From NCBI RefSeq assembly GCF_000349725.1, contig NZ_KB714700.1, forward strand, positions 3,086 to 67,085: a DNA stretch of 64,000 nucleotides, read 5' to 3'. A model generated the notes under the pieces. That model had not been told where the DNA came from and searched no databases. It saw only the letters and a list, made by a program, of their open reading frames with translations. The stretch is from Ligilactobacillus pobuzihii E100301 = KCTC 13174. GTDB lineage: Bacteria; Bacillota; Bacilli; Lactobacillales; Lactobacillaceae. Made by a program: the position numbers and the translations under genes. Every line of letters begins with the position of its first letter. The stretch's first letter is position 1. Shown one piece after another: positions 37,134-44,905 of this stretch.

Positions 37134-38159
37134 ATGACCATTGAGGAACAGATTGCGAAAAATAAACGCAATTCAACGATCGTAATGATCGGCTTTAGTG
37201 CTTTGGTCACCATAATCGGCCTTTTCATTGGACTCTTAGTGGGTTGGATGATGGACTCGGCTCCAGAAGAACTGTGGAAAATCACTTTTATTACAGCTGG
37301 AGGATTCTTAATTGCGGCAGCTGCTTATTCTTTGTACGTATATTACAATACGACCAGTGTTTTTATGAGTTCGGTTCGTGGTAGGAAGCTCGAAGCACAA
37401 AATGCTTCCTTAGCTGAAACTCAGCTTTTGAATGTGATCGATGAATTACAGATTACAGCGGAGATCCCAGTCCCTGAAGTTTATTTAGTAAAAGATCAAG
37501 AAGCTAATGCTTTTGCGACTGGACGTGACCCAAATCACGCTGCAATAGGTGTGAATACTGGTTTGTTGAAAATGATGAACCGAGAAGAATTAAAAAGCGT
37601 CTTGGCTCATGAAATGTCGCACATCAAAAACTATGATATCCGTTCAGGTTCGATCACAGTAGCTTTGACGAGCTTTATTGCTGGTGTTGGTTATTGGTTA
37701 GTCGAACTTGGTGAGAGTACTTTGTGGTTTGGAGATAGTGGTCGTAGCCGACGGAAAAATGATAATGATAAAAGTAGCGCAATGATTGGTCTAGTCATGT
37801 TGTTAGGTGGTTGGCTGATCCAGTTGATCGGTGTGCCGATCGCATTATTGATGCAACTTGCGCTTTCACGGCAACGTGAGAGTTTAGCGGATATTTCCGG
37901 TGTGGATATGACACAAGATCCAAAAGGTTTGATCGATGCTTTGACCAAATTAAAGAAAGATCAGACCCCGAGTTCATACGCTAATAGTAAAGCAGCGACT
38001 TTATGTTTCCAGACTCCTTTATCAAAAAAAGACGTTAAAGAAATGAAAAAGGAAAACTTGGCCGAACCAAAGCAGCATAAATTTAGTTTAACGAGTTTAC
38101 TCGACACTCATCCCCCATTGGATGAACGGATCGAGCGACTAAGAAAACTGATCGAATAA
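37134..38159 (+). CDS. htpX: HtpX-like membrane zinc metalloprotease
   Basis: A 341-residue M48 protease. There are hydrophobic helices near 17-38 and 48-69, then the active-site motif LAHEMSHIKN (HEXXH with His and Glu) and further on RESLADISG, in which the Glu is the third zinc ligand. Two more hydrophobic helices lie between them. HtpX degrades misfolded membrane proteins. It is cotranscribed with lemA and followed by a long stem terminator. Confidence 0.92.
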   Translation: MTIEEQIAKNKRNSTIVMIGFSALVTIIGLFIGLLVGWMMDSAPEELWKITFITAGGFLIAAAAYSLYVYYNTTSVFMSSVRGRKLEAQNASLAETQLLNVIDELQITAEIPVPEVYLVKDQEANAFATGRDPNHAAIGVNTGLLKMMNREELKSVLAHEMSHIKNYDIRSGSITVALTSFIAGVGYWLVELGESTLWFGDSGRSRRKNDNDKSSAMIGLVMLLGGWLIQLIGVPIALLMQLALSRQRESLADISGVDMTQDPKGLIDALTKLKKDQTPSSYANSKAATLCFQTPLSKKDVKEMKKENLAEPKQHKFSLTSLLDTHPPLDERIERLRKLIE

Positions 38160-38180
38160 AAGAAAAATAAAAACATTTAT

Positions 38181-38242
38181 ACTTCTCCTTATAGTAGGCA
38201 CAAAAGAAAAGCACGTATTCTGCTAATAAGGAGAGTTTTTTG
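38181..38242 (+). terminator. Terminator of lemA-htpX
   Basis: CTTCTCCTTATAGTAG pairs with CTGCTAATAAGGAGAG over a large loop, followed by six T. Confidence 0.8.
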
Positions 38243-38261
38243 TCTAGAAAACCAAACATGA

Positions 38262-38470
38262 CAGTGAGCCAAAAGATGCTTTGAAGCCGATTTGTAACGA
38301 TGATTGCGTTATTTTGGGTCGTAGCGAAACGAAGAACCAGGATAACACAATCGTTGTTACAGTAAGGCTTCAATCTTTTGGAACACGTTTAAGAGCCATC
38401 GATTTAACCCATTTTAATGGGATAGATGGATGGCCCTTTTATAACCGCACAGCTAGTTTTGTCCCAGCCC
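38262..38470 (+). repeat. Dispersed intergenic repeat A, long copy
   Basis: Starts CAGTGAGCCAAAAGATG, then TTTGAAGCCGATTTGTAACG, GCGTTATTTTGGGTCG, CAATCGTTGTTACAGTAAGG, CTTCAATCTTTTGGAACACG, the hairpin region AAGAGCCATCGATTT / GATGGATGGCCCTTT, and ends TTTTGTCCCAGCCCC. It lies between convergent htpX and adhP. Confidence 0.82.
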
Positions 38471-38554
38471 CTTCAGGCTGTTATTATGACTTTAACAATA
38501 AATGTGGTGCTTTTACCGTAGAAAAGTTGAGCTTAGGTTTAAAACTTTATAAGA

Positions 38555-38610
38555 GTAAAAAACAGTAATTCTCAACTAATGGCTGAATAGCTGAGAAATT
38601 ACTGTTAAAT
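38555..38610 (-). terminator. Terminator of adhP
   Basis: On the minus strand AACAGTAATTTCTCAGCT pairs with AGTTGAGAATTACTGTT, followed by six T. Confidence 0.8.
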
Positions 38611-38646
38611 ATATAAAGGAAAAGCATAATTCAAGTAGTAATAGAT

Positions 38647-39660
38647 TTAAGTGAAATCAACTACCATCCGTCCGATGATCTTGTTATTTTTCATTTCATC
38701 GATAATATCGTTGACTTCAGACAATTTACGTGTTTGCACGATTGGTTTAACTTTTTGCTCAGCACCGAATTGGAAAGCTTCTGCCAAATCTTGGCGTGTG
38801 CCGACTAAGGAACCAGCAACTTTGATTCCATCTAAAACAGTCTTAGAAATGTTGAGCTGCATGTCACCTTGAGGCAAGGCAATTGCAACCAAGGTCCCGT
38901 CTGCGCGTAAGGCGTTGACGGCGGAGGTGAAAGAATCCTTGCTAACAGCAGTGATCACAGCACTATGCACACCACCAACTTTATCTTGCAAGACCTGTGC
39001 AGCATCTTCTTTATTGGAGTTGATCGTCAAGTCAGCGCCTAATTTTTTAACTGCTGCTAGTTTGTCATCGTTAATGTCAACAGCTGCTACATGGGCACCG
39101 AAGACATTATGAGCGTATTGCACTGCTAAGTTTCCTAAGCCTCCGGTCCCAACTACTTCAACCCATTGGCCAGGTTTAAGGTCGCCAGTTTTTAAACCTT
39201 TGTAGACTGTGACGCCAGCACAAGTTAATGAAGTAGCCTCAACCGGGTCTAATTCGTCTGGGACTTTGACAGCGTAGTTAGCGGGTACGATACATTCTTC
39301 GGCCATGGCACCATCAACGTTAAAACCGGAGTTTAAAACATTACGACATAAGGTTTCACGGCCAGTTGTGCAGTATTCACAGTGACCACAACCAGAATAG
39401 AACCATGCGATCGAAACACGGTCACCAACTTTAAGGTTAGTAACATCACCAGCTGTTTTGATCACTTTCCCGACACCTTCATGACCGATGATCCGACCAG
39501 GGACCTTGCCAAAATCCCCGGCAGCGACATGCAGATCAGTATGGCACAGGCCACAATATTCCATTTTGACTAAGGCCTCACCTTCGTGTAAAGCACGCAA
39601 AGTAACGTCCTTAATATCAACATAACCATCACAATTATCACGAACTACGGCAGCTTTCAT
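38647..39660 (-). CDS. adhP: Zinc-dependent alcohol dehydrogenase AdhP
   Basis: A 337-residue medium-chain dehydrogenase. Catalytic zinc ligands are CGLCHTD (Cys36) and GHEGVG (His/Glu), the structural zinc is held by GCGHCEYC and the later Cys, and the Rossmann motif is [13 protein letters not shown] near 170-182. It reduces acetaldehyde to ethanol or oxidises alcohols with NAD. Length and motifs fit AdhP of Firmicutes. AGAAAGAAGGATAT precedes the ATG. A cre-like site lies 20-33 bp upstream, and a TTGACT box at 39726-39731 is a likely -35. In a phosphoketolase-using cell it can re-oxidise NADH. Confidence 0.93.
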   Translation of the reverse strand: MKAAVVRDNCDGYVDIKDVTLRALHEGEALVKMEYCGLCHTDLHVAAGDFGKVPGRIIGHEGVGKVIKTAGDVTNLKVGDRVSIAWFYSGCGHCEYCTTGRETLCRNVLNSGFNVDGAMAEECIVPANYAVKVPDELDPVEATSLTCAGVTVYKGLKTGDLKPGQWVEVVGTGGLGNLAVQYAHNVFGAHVAAVDINDDKLAAVKKLGADLTINSNKEDAAQVLQDKVGGVHSAVITAVSKDSFTSAVNALRADGTLVAIALPQGDMQLNISKTVLDGIKVAGSLVGTRQDLAEAFQFGAEQKVKPIVQTRKLSEVNDIIDEMKNNKIIGRMVVDFT

Positions 39661-39679
39661 TATAGATATCCTTCTTTCT

Positions 39680-39693
39680 AAAAAACGTTTTCA
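39680..39693 (-). promoter_or_regulatory. cre-like site in the adhP leader
   Basis: On the minus strand TGAAAACGTTTTTT fits the cre core with two end mismatches, between the likely promoter and the start codon. Confidence 0.4.
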
Positions 39694-40027
39694 ACACTAT
39701 AAAGAGTAATCAATAATTCAGTATTAGTCAAGTGAAATAATTAACAAAAACAGGATTCAAGTTTTGACATATAGCTATACACCCACAAATTAATGGGGGG
39801 TAATAAAAAATAATAAAATCACAAAAAATAACATTTAAATAATAACAGTTAAAAAATTAAATTTGTCTAGTCGTCAAACACCTTGATAAAAAAGCTAGTC
39901 GATGATTTTTTCATAAGAATGACTTTTTAGTTCATTATGATTGACATCTTCCAGCAAAATTTTGTATCCTTAAATTCGTTTGTTTTTATCAATACATATG
40001 GATAGAAAAATGTTTAGTTTGCCCCCA

Positions 40028-40171
40028 AACTGGACGCAAGTTTTAAAGTGGAGCGTTTGGATGAAGCTTAACTGAACGTAAGTCTTAAAAAGGAACGTCC
40101 AGTTAAAGTCAAACTGAACGCAAGTGTTAAAAAGAAAGGTTTAGTTGAACCCAAACTGAACCCAAATCTTT
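40028..40171 (+). repeat. Tandem array, 42-bp period, about three and a half units
   Basis: AACTG starts at 40028, 40070, 40112 and 40154, exactly 42 bp apart. Units read AACTGAACGCAAGTGTTAAA, AAGAAAGG, TTTAGTTGAACCCA with substitutions. It ends 12 bp before the ATG of an MFS gene, covering its expected leader. The rest of the gap 39694-40027 is AT-rich and holds the adhP promoter. Confidence 0.9.
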
Positions 40172-40183
40172 AGGAGAATCGTT

Positions 40184-41356
40184 ATGAGAAAATTTAGGAT
40201 CCAGAGTTTTGTTTTAATATTATTAGCCTTTGTTTTAGGCTTTAGTGAATTTATTATTGTCGGTATTTTGGATGATATCGCTCAGCAGTTTTCAGTTGAT
40301 ATTTCTGTGGTTGGGTATTTAGTTACTATCTTTGCTCTTGTTTACGCAGTAAGTACTCCGATCGTTACCAGTCTCATTAAGAGCAATCTCTATCGTGCTT
40401 TACTATTATTACTGGGGATCTTTACATTTGGTAACTTACTGACAGCTGTGTCTCCAACATATTCAGTGCTAGTTATTTCACGGGTCGTGACTGCGATCGT
40501 TTCCGGTGCTGCAATTTCATTAGCAATGACATTTGCGACAGTCATTGCTCCGTTAGAAAGACGGGCTTGGTTAGTAAGTTGGATCTTTTCCGGTTTCAGT
40601 ATTGCATCGGTTTTTGGTGTACCTTTGGGAACTTGGATCAGTACGACTTTTGGCTGGCGTGAAACTTTCTATACGATCACAGCTTTTAGTGTGCTGACAT
40701 TTATCTTAGTTATCAGGTTTTTGCCACGTGACCTAGAACAGGCTAAAAGCAGCGGGATCCGTGACCAGTTCGTGATTTTCAAAGACCCACGTATCTTATT
40801 GAGTGTGGCAGTTGCAATGTTTAGTTTGGCAGGCGTATATGTATTTTACACATACCTACGTCCGATTTTATCCCAAACACTAAATTATGCGCCATCTATG
40901 ATCACTCTCATGTTGACGATCTACGGTATTATGTCATTGTTTAGTAATCAGTACAGTGGAAAAATTGCGGACAATCGTGGTCTTAAAGCAATGCCGACTG
41001 TTTATGTGATCGAACTTTTAGCCTTAGGAGCGATGCCGTTATTGCTTAATAGCAAGATCATAGGTACGATCGATGTAATGTTAGTAGGGGCTTTGATGTA
41101 TCTGATCAACTCCCCAGTCCAGCTGCATATTTTGAGTGTGGCTGAACATGATTATCCCCAAGCGATGGTTCTAGCATCGTCACTAAATTCTATTTTTGCT
41201 AACTTTGGGATCTCTTTAGGTTCTGCTGTCGGCGGCATCGTTGTCAGCAATTTTGGGATTCAAAATGTTGGTTTTGGTGGTTCAATTTTTACGCTGATTA
41301 CTTTAATCGCTGTGATCATGTTGAACAAGACTAATGATAAACACATTAGTGAATAG
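40184..41356 (+). CDS. MFS transporter (DHA1/AraJ-like)
   Basis: A 390-residue protein with 12 hydrophobic segments. The start FVLILLAFVLGFSEFIIVGILDDIA (key GF.EF...G.L..IA) is typical of the AraJ/NepI group of efflux carriers, and WIFSGFSIASVFGVPLGTWI is motif C-like. The substrate is unknown. Its last 13 codons, with the terminator, are repeated exactly at 48839-48936, beyond the quinate/shikimate island. TTTAGGAGA precedes ATG 40184. Confidence 0.85.
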   Translation: MRKFRIQSFVLILLAFVLGFSEFIIVGILDDIAQQFSVDISVVGYLVTIFALVYAVSTPIVTSLIKSNLYRALLLLLGIFTFGNLLTAVSPTYSVLVISRVVTAIVSGAAISLAMTFATVIAPLERRAWLVSWIFSGFSIASVFGVPLGTWISTTFGWRETFYTITAFSVLTFILVIRFLPRDLEQAKSSGIRDQFVIFKDPRILLSVAVAMFSLAGVYVFYTYLRPILSQTLNYAPSMITLMLTIYGIMSLFSNQYSGKIADNRGLKAMPTVYVIELLALGAMPLLLNSKIIGTIDVMLVGALMYLINSPVQLHILSVAEHDYPQAMVLASSLNSIFANFGISLGSAVGGIVVSNFGIQNVGFGGSIFTLITLIAVIMLNKTNDKHISE

Positions 41357-41412
41357 ATACTAATAACACCATTTGCTTAGTAGAAACAATTTCTATTAGG
41401 CAAATGGTGTTT
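41315..41412 (+). repeat. 98-bp direct repeat, left copy
   Basis: Covers the end of the MFS coding region (from codon ATC of the IMLNK stretch) and the following hairpin (41365-41412, arms AACACCATTTGCC-like / GGCAAATGGTGTTT). The copy at 48839-48936 is identical base for base. Base 41314 and base 41413 differ from the right copy, so the limits are sharp. It marks the left edge of the inserted island. Confidence 0.97.
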
Positions 41413-41426
41413 ATTAGATAAAATAA

Positions 41427-42623
41427 TTATATTTTACCAAAAATTTTACGATATCTAAGTGTAATTAAAACAGCTAATACGAATCCAAGTAAAGCGATAA
41501 TTACATCGAACAGCCATATATTAGCTAAGTTTGAAGACATCATTCCTGTAAATAAGGGGATTGTAAATGAAGCAATTGATCCGGCGGTATAGAATGCTCC
41601 AGTAATAGTTCCCTTTGCTTTTGGAAAGAAGGATGACATCACCGTCAGACCTAGCTGCATGACACCGCCAGCTGCTGAAAAGCCGACAACAAAAGACATA
41701 ATTGAGCAGATTAGTGCTGTTGGGAACAAATACATTGTTAAGAGTGCAATAAATGAAATTAGAGTATAGGTAATTAAGAATTGAATTTCTTTTACGGCTT
41801 TTTTAGCAAGTGCCGCTGTTACAAAAACGCAGACGATAGAACCTATACTGTAATAACTGATCAACGCGTGAGAACTAGTATTCCCCATTTGTGCAACTTC
41901 TGACCCAAACTGGCTTAACCATTGGCTAACTAGATAAAATGTTGCTTGAGAAACATAGCCATACAGAATAAATAATGTTCCGTCTATCCAGAGGCTCCCC
42001 AAATTTTTATTTTTTTGTACTAAGGAATCCTGCTTATCTGAGCTTTCATTCTGTTCGTTAACAATTTTGGGAAATTTACCAACTGTTACCATAAATAACA
42101 AATTAAGGATAAGTATAGCAATACATAAAATAAAGGACCAACCATACCATAAATTAAGACTAACGATCATGCTTATTAAAAGAGGTAAGATAAATTGACC
42201 TCCGGAAACAAAAGCTTTGATAATTACATTAGCAGTACCTTTGGAATCTGGAAACATCTCCATTAATGCTGGATAAGTACCAGAATCTAAAAATGAATTA
42301 GCCATTCCGGCCAGGATACCAAAGATATACGCTATGGTAATGGAAGGACTTAACAAAACTCCTGCAAAAAACAGAAGATATGTGCTAGCTCCTAAGATAA
42401 CAAATGGCTTTCTACCAAACTTATCCGATAATATTCCTGAAATTAACAAAGGAATTAGTCGACCAATCCCTAATGAAGAAATTACAATTGCAACTCCTCC
42501 TGTATTTGTGTTCCACTGTTTTGATAAAGCAACCATATTTTGGGCTAAAATTATAACGCCCATACCATGAACAAAGTAATTTAAATATAAACTAATGGCT
42601 GTTGGCATGTATTTATTTTTCAT
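41427..42623 (-). CDS. MFS transporter A of quinate/shikimate island
   Basis: A 398-residue MFS protein with 12 hydrophobic segments. It carries the MFS loop pattern GILSDKFGRKPF near 61-72 and LAGMANSFLDSGTYPALMEMFP. It is a clear paralogue of the 413-residue protein at 47576, sharing YF-HG-G--ILAQNM, ISSLGIGRL, and the LAGMANSFLDSGTYPALME block. It is 32 bp downstream of the aroE-like gene, so both are one operon. I infer uptake of quinate, shikimate or a related cyclic acid, or exchange with the reduced product. Confidence 0.85.
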   Translation of the reverse strand: MKNKYMPTAISLYLNYFVHGMGVIILAQNMVALSKQWNTNTGGVAIVISSLGIGRLIPLLISGILSDKFGRKPFVILGASTYLLFFAGVLLSPSITIAYIFGILAGMANSFLDSGTYPALMEMFPDSKGTANVIIKAFVSGGQFILPLLISMIVSLNLWYGWSFILCIAILILNLLFMVTVGKFPKIVNEQNESSDKQDSLVQKNKNLGSLWIDGTLFILYGYVSQATFYLVSQWLSQFGSEVAQMGNTSSHALISYYSIGSIVCVFVTAALAKKAVKEIQFLITYTLISFIALLTMYLFPTALICSIMSFVVGFSAAGGVMQLGLTVMSSFFPKAKGTITGAFYTAGSIASFTIPLFTGMMSSNLANIWLFDVIIALLGFVLAVLITLRYRKIFGKI

Positions 42624-42655
42624 AATTTTCCCCTCAGTAATTCATCCTAAAAAGT

Positions 42656-43537
42656 CTAATCATTGTCATCAAACAAAATATTATGGATATAATCAACAGG
42701 CATGTCTTCACCAGTCCAGAGTTTAAACGCTGCAGCGCCTTGTTCAAGCATCATTCCCAAGCCATCAAAGACTTGTTTTACTCCGGCTTTTTGAGCTACT
42801 TCCATTAATTTGGTCGTCCGTGGTGCATAAACCGTATCAAAGACAACTAAATCTTTACGCAACCATGAAGGATCATTAACTAAACTTTGGTCTTCCAAAG
42901 GTTTCATCCCTACACTAGTGGCATCCGCATAAATATAAGCGCTATTAATTTCATTTTTGAAATCTTCTTTATCTTCTAAACGATGTAAGGTTGCTTTACA
43001 ATCCGTTTTTTCATTAATTAGTTCAACGTTACGTTTTGCCTGTTGGAAAAATTCATCATCACGGTTAAAGATAGAGATCTCTTTAACGCCATCTAAAGCA
43101 CACTGAATGGCAATGGCTGTCCCAGCACCGCCAGCACCAGCTAATGTCATCTTTTTACCACGAATGTCAATTCCTTCATCATCTAATGATTTGATCATAC
43201 CGGTACCGTCAGTGGTGTAGCCTGTTAAAACGCCATCATCATTTACGATAGTATTAACAGCACCTATCATTTCAGTTGCTGGGTCAAGTTTGTCTAAATA
43301 TGGTATCACCTTTTGATTATTAGGCATTGAAACATTAGAACCACGCATATCTAAAGTTTTGATTGCTTCTATGGCTTTAGGAAGTTTATCATTTGTGATT
43401 TCAAATGCAAGGTAAGCAAAGTTTAACCCTAGTTTTTCAAATGCATGATTGTGCATTGTAGGTGACATTGAATGGCGAATTGGGTAGGCCATTAAGCCAA
43501 TTAATATCGTATGACCATCTAACTGTTTTAAAGACAT
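42656..43537 (-). CDS. YdiB-like quinate/shikimate dehydrogenase with Lys-to-Asn change at the catalytic position
   Basis: A 293-residue AroE/YdiB-type enzyme. The substrate site RHSMSPTMHN is near 21-30, the NAD(P) loop is AGAGGAGTAIAIQ near 132-144, followed by FNRDDEFF, and the C-terminal DGLGMMLEQGA matches the family. The YdiB-style GYTTDGTG keeps the catalytic Asp. At the usual NVSMPNK the protein reads NVSMPNNQK, so the conserved catalytic lysine is asparagine. It should interconvert quinate/dehydroquinate and shikimate/dehydroshikimate; activity could be reduced. It is first in an operon with MFS A, divergent from lysR and facing away from it by 315 bp. Confidence 0.88.
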   Translation of the reverse strand: MSLKQLDGHTILIGLMAYPIRHSMSPTMHNHAFEKLGLNFAYLAFEITNDKLPKAIEAIKTLDMRGSNVSMPNNQKVIPYLDKLDPATEMIGAVNTIVNDDGVLTGYTTDGTGMIKSLDDEGIDIRGKKMTLAGAGGAGTAIAIQCALDGVKEISIFNRDDEFFQQAKRNVELINEKTDCKATLHRLEDKEDFKNEINSAYIYADATSVGMKPLEDQSLVNDPSWLRKDLVVFDTVYAPRTTKLMEVAQKAGVKQVFDGLGMMLEQGAAAFKLWTGEDMPVDYIHNILFDDND

Positions 43538-43558
43538 AAAAAAGCACTCCTTTTTTTT

Positions 43559-43594
43559 GCTAACATTGTTACTTAATTCACTAACGATGTTAGC
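43559..43594. promoter_or_regulatory. Inverted-repeat operator upstream of the aroE-like gene
   Basis: Arms GCTAACATTGTTA and TAACGATGTTAGC (12 of 13 complementary) flank a 10-bp spacer, 22 bp before the start codon. The block TTGTTACTTAATTCA (43566-43580) recurs at 47534-47548 before MFS B. A site for the LysR protein or another regulator is inferred. Confidence 0.65.
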
Positions 43595-43852
43595 ACAGTC
43601 TTATTATAGAATAAATAAGGTAAATCCTTTGAAAGAATAGGCATAGCCTATAAAACGTGATGAATTAGTAAAAGGAATACCAAAACTGAAGAAAATAAAA
43701 TCATTTTTTTGATGAAAAATAAATATTTATCTTTTAGCACACAAATAATAAATAATAAATTAACAAAATATTTTTTGAATTGTAAAACGCATTAGAAAAA
43801 ATTGGATAATAAGTTTTTAGATTGTGTGAAATGGTTACACATCTTATTGCTT

Positions 43853-44743
43853 TTAAATCAGTTTAGCAAAATCTGTTGCATTATTTTTGACATAATTAGT
43901 AAAATTTTGAATTAATTCTGGTTTGTAAGAGTCAGTGTTTTGTGCCATATAAAGGACTTGTGAAAAGGACTCTTCTTTCATCGAAAGTGTTTTTACGTTG
44001 TATCTTGTTAAAATGTCAGATTCAGGAATTATGCCAATTCCTAAGTTTTGTTCTACTAAACTACATAATGTTGAGTCATCTAAGACATTAAATGTAACGT
44101 GCGGTATTAAGTCTTTTTCATTAAAATAATTATCAACAAGTGGACGGAAACAGCTTTTTTTACTGAATGTAATAATGCCGCTTTTTTGAATATCTTTTAA
44201 TTCAACTTTATTTTTATTGGATAAAGGATGATTCATACCAACTATAAATTTGACCTTTTGTTTATAAATCGGAAAAAGCTCATTATTTTTCCATCGAGGA
44301 TCACCTGTAGAAAATATAATGTCGAATTTTCCTTCCTGTAAATCTTTCATAAGAGTTGAAGTGTCTTTTTGTGAGCATTTAAAAGATACTTGGCTTTTTT
44401 GAAGATAACTTGAAATTATTGCAGGAATGAATTTACTTCCTAAAGAGTAAATAAAACCGATATTGATTTCACCTGTATCTAAATCTGACATGGATCGAAC
44501 AATCTTTTTAGCCTGGTCAATGTTGTTAACCGCGGGGTTTATATAATCATAAAAGGCTTGTCCGTATCGGTTAAGTTTTATACGGCGTCCAATACGATCA
44601 AAAAGCTGGACGCCGATCTCGTTTTCTAAATTGTGAATTCCTTGACTTAAGGAGGGCTGAGAAACAAACAAGTCTTCTGCAGTTTTTTTCATTTGTTCTG
44701 TTTTTGCAAGGCTAACAAAATAATATAATTGCGATAAATTCAT
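43853..44743 (-). CDS. LysR-family transcriptional regulator of the island
   Basis: A 296-residue LysR regulator. The N-terminal winged helix reads LYYFVSLAKTEQMKKTAEDL and FVSQPSLSQGIHNLENEIGVQLF (key SQPSLSQ.I..LE...G..LFDR), residues about 5-52. The co-inducer domain follows (residues 90-290). It is transcribed away from the flavoprotein-AroD gene, with a 162-bp shared promoter region, the usual layout for LysR control of a divergent target. The likely co-inducer is quinate, shikimate or dehydroshikimate; this is inference. Confidence 0.9.
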   Translation of the reverse strand: MNLSQLYYFVSLAKTEQMKKTAEDLFVSQPSLSQGIHNLENEIGVQLFDRIGRRIKLNRYGQAFYDYINPAVNNIDQAKKIVRSMSDLDTGEINIGFIYSLGSKFIPAIISSYLQKSQVSFKCSQKDTSTLMKDLQEGKFDIIFSTGDPRWKNNELFPIYKQKVKFIVGMNHPLSNKNKVELKDIQKSGIITFSKKSCFRPLVDNYFNEKDLIPHVTFNVLDDSTLCSLVEQNLGIGIIPESDILTRYNVKTLSMKEESFSQVLYMAQNTDSYKPELIQNFTNYVKNNATDFAKLI

Positions 44744-44777
44744 CTTTGAGCTTCCTTTGCTTACTGAATTTTGGTGT

Positions 44778-44814
44778 TACATAGTCAACATCTAATATAT
44801 AATTATAAACACCT
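44778..44814. promoter_or_regulatory. Divergent lysR / reductase-aroD promoter region with inverted repeat
   Basis: GGTGTT and AACACC flank an AT-rich centre TATATAATTATAA in the 162-bp gap. This is a candidate LysR site with a T-N11-A style core. Confidence 0.35.
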
Positions 44815-44905
44815 ATTGGAAAAAAGAAAATTATCGCCGTACCATGAAATTATAAATGTGAAAAAATTATCATAGTTAATTAAGTCGAAAGGGGCACTTT
44901 TAGTT

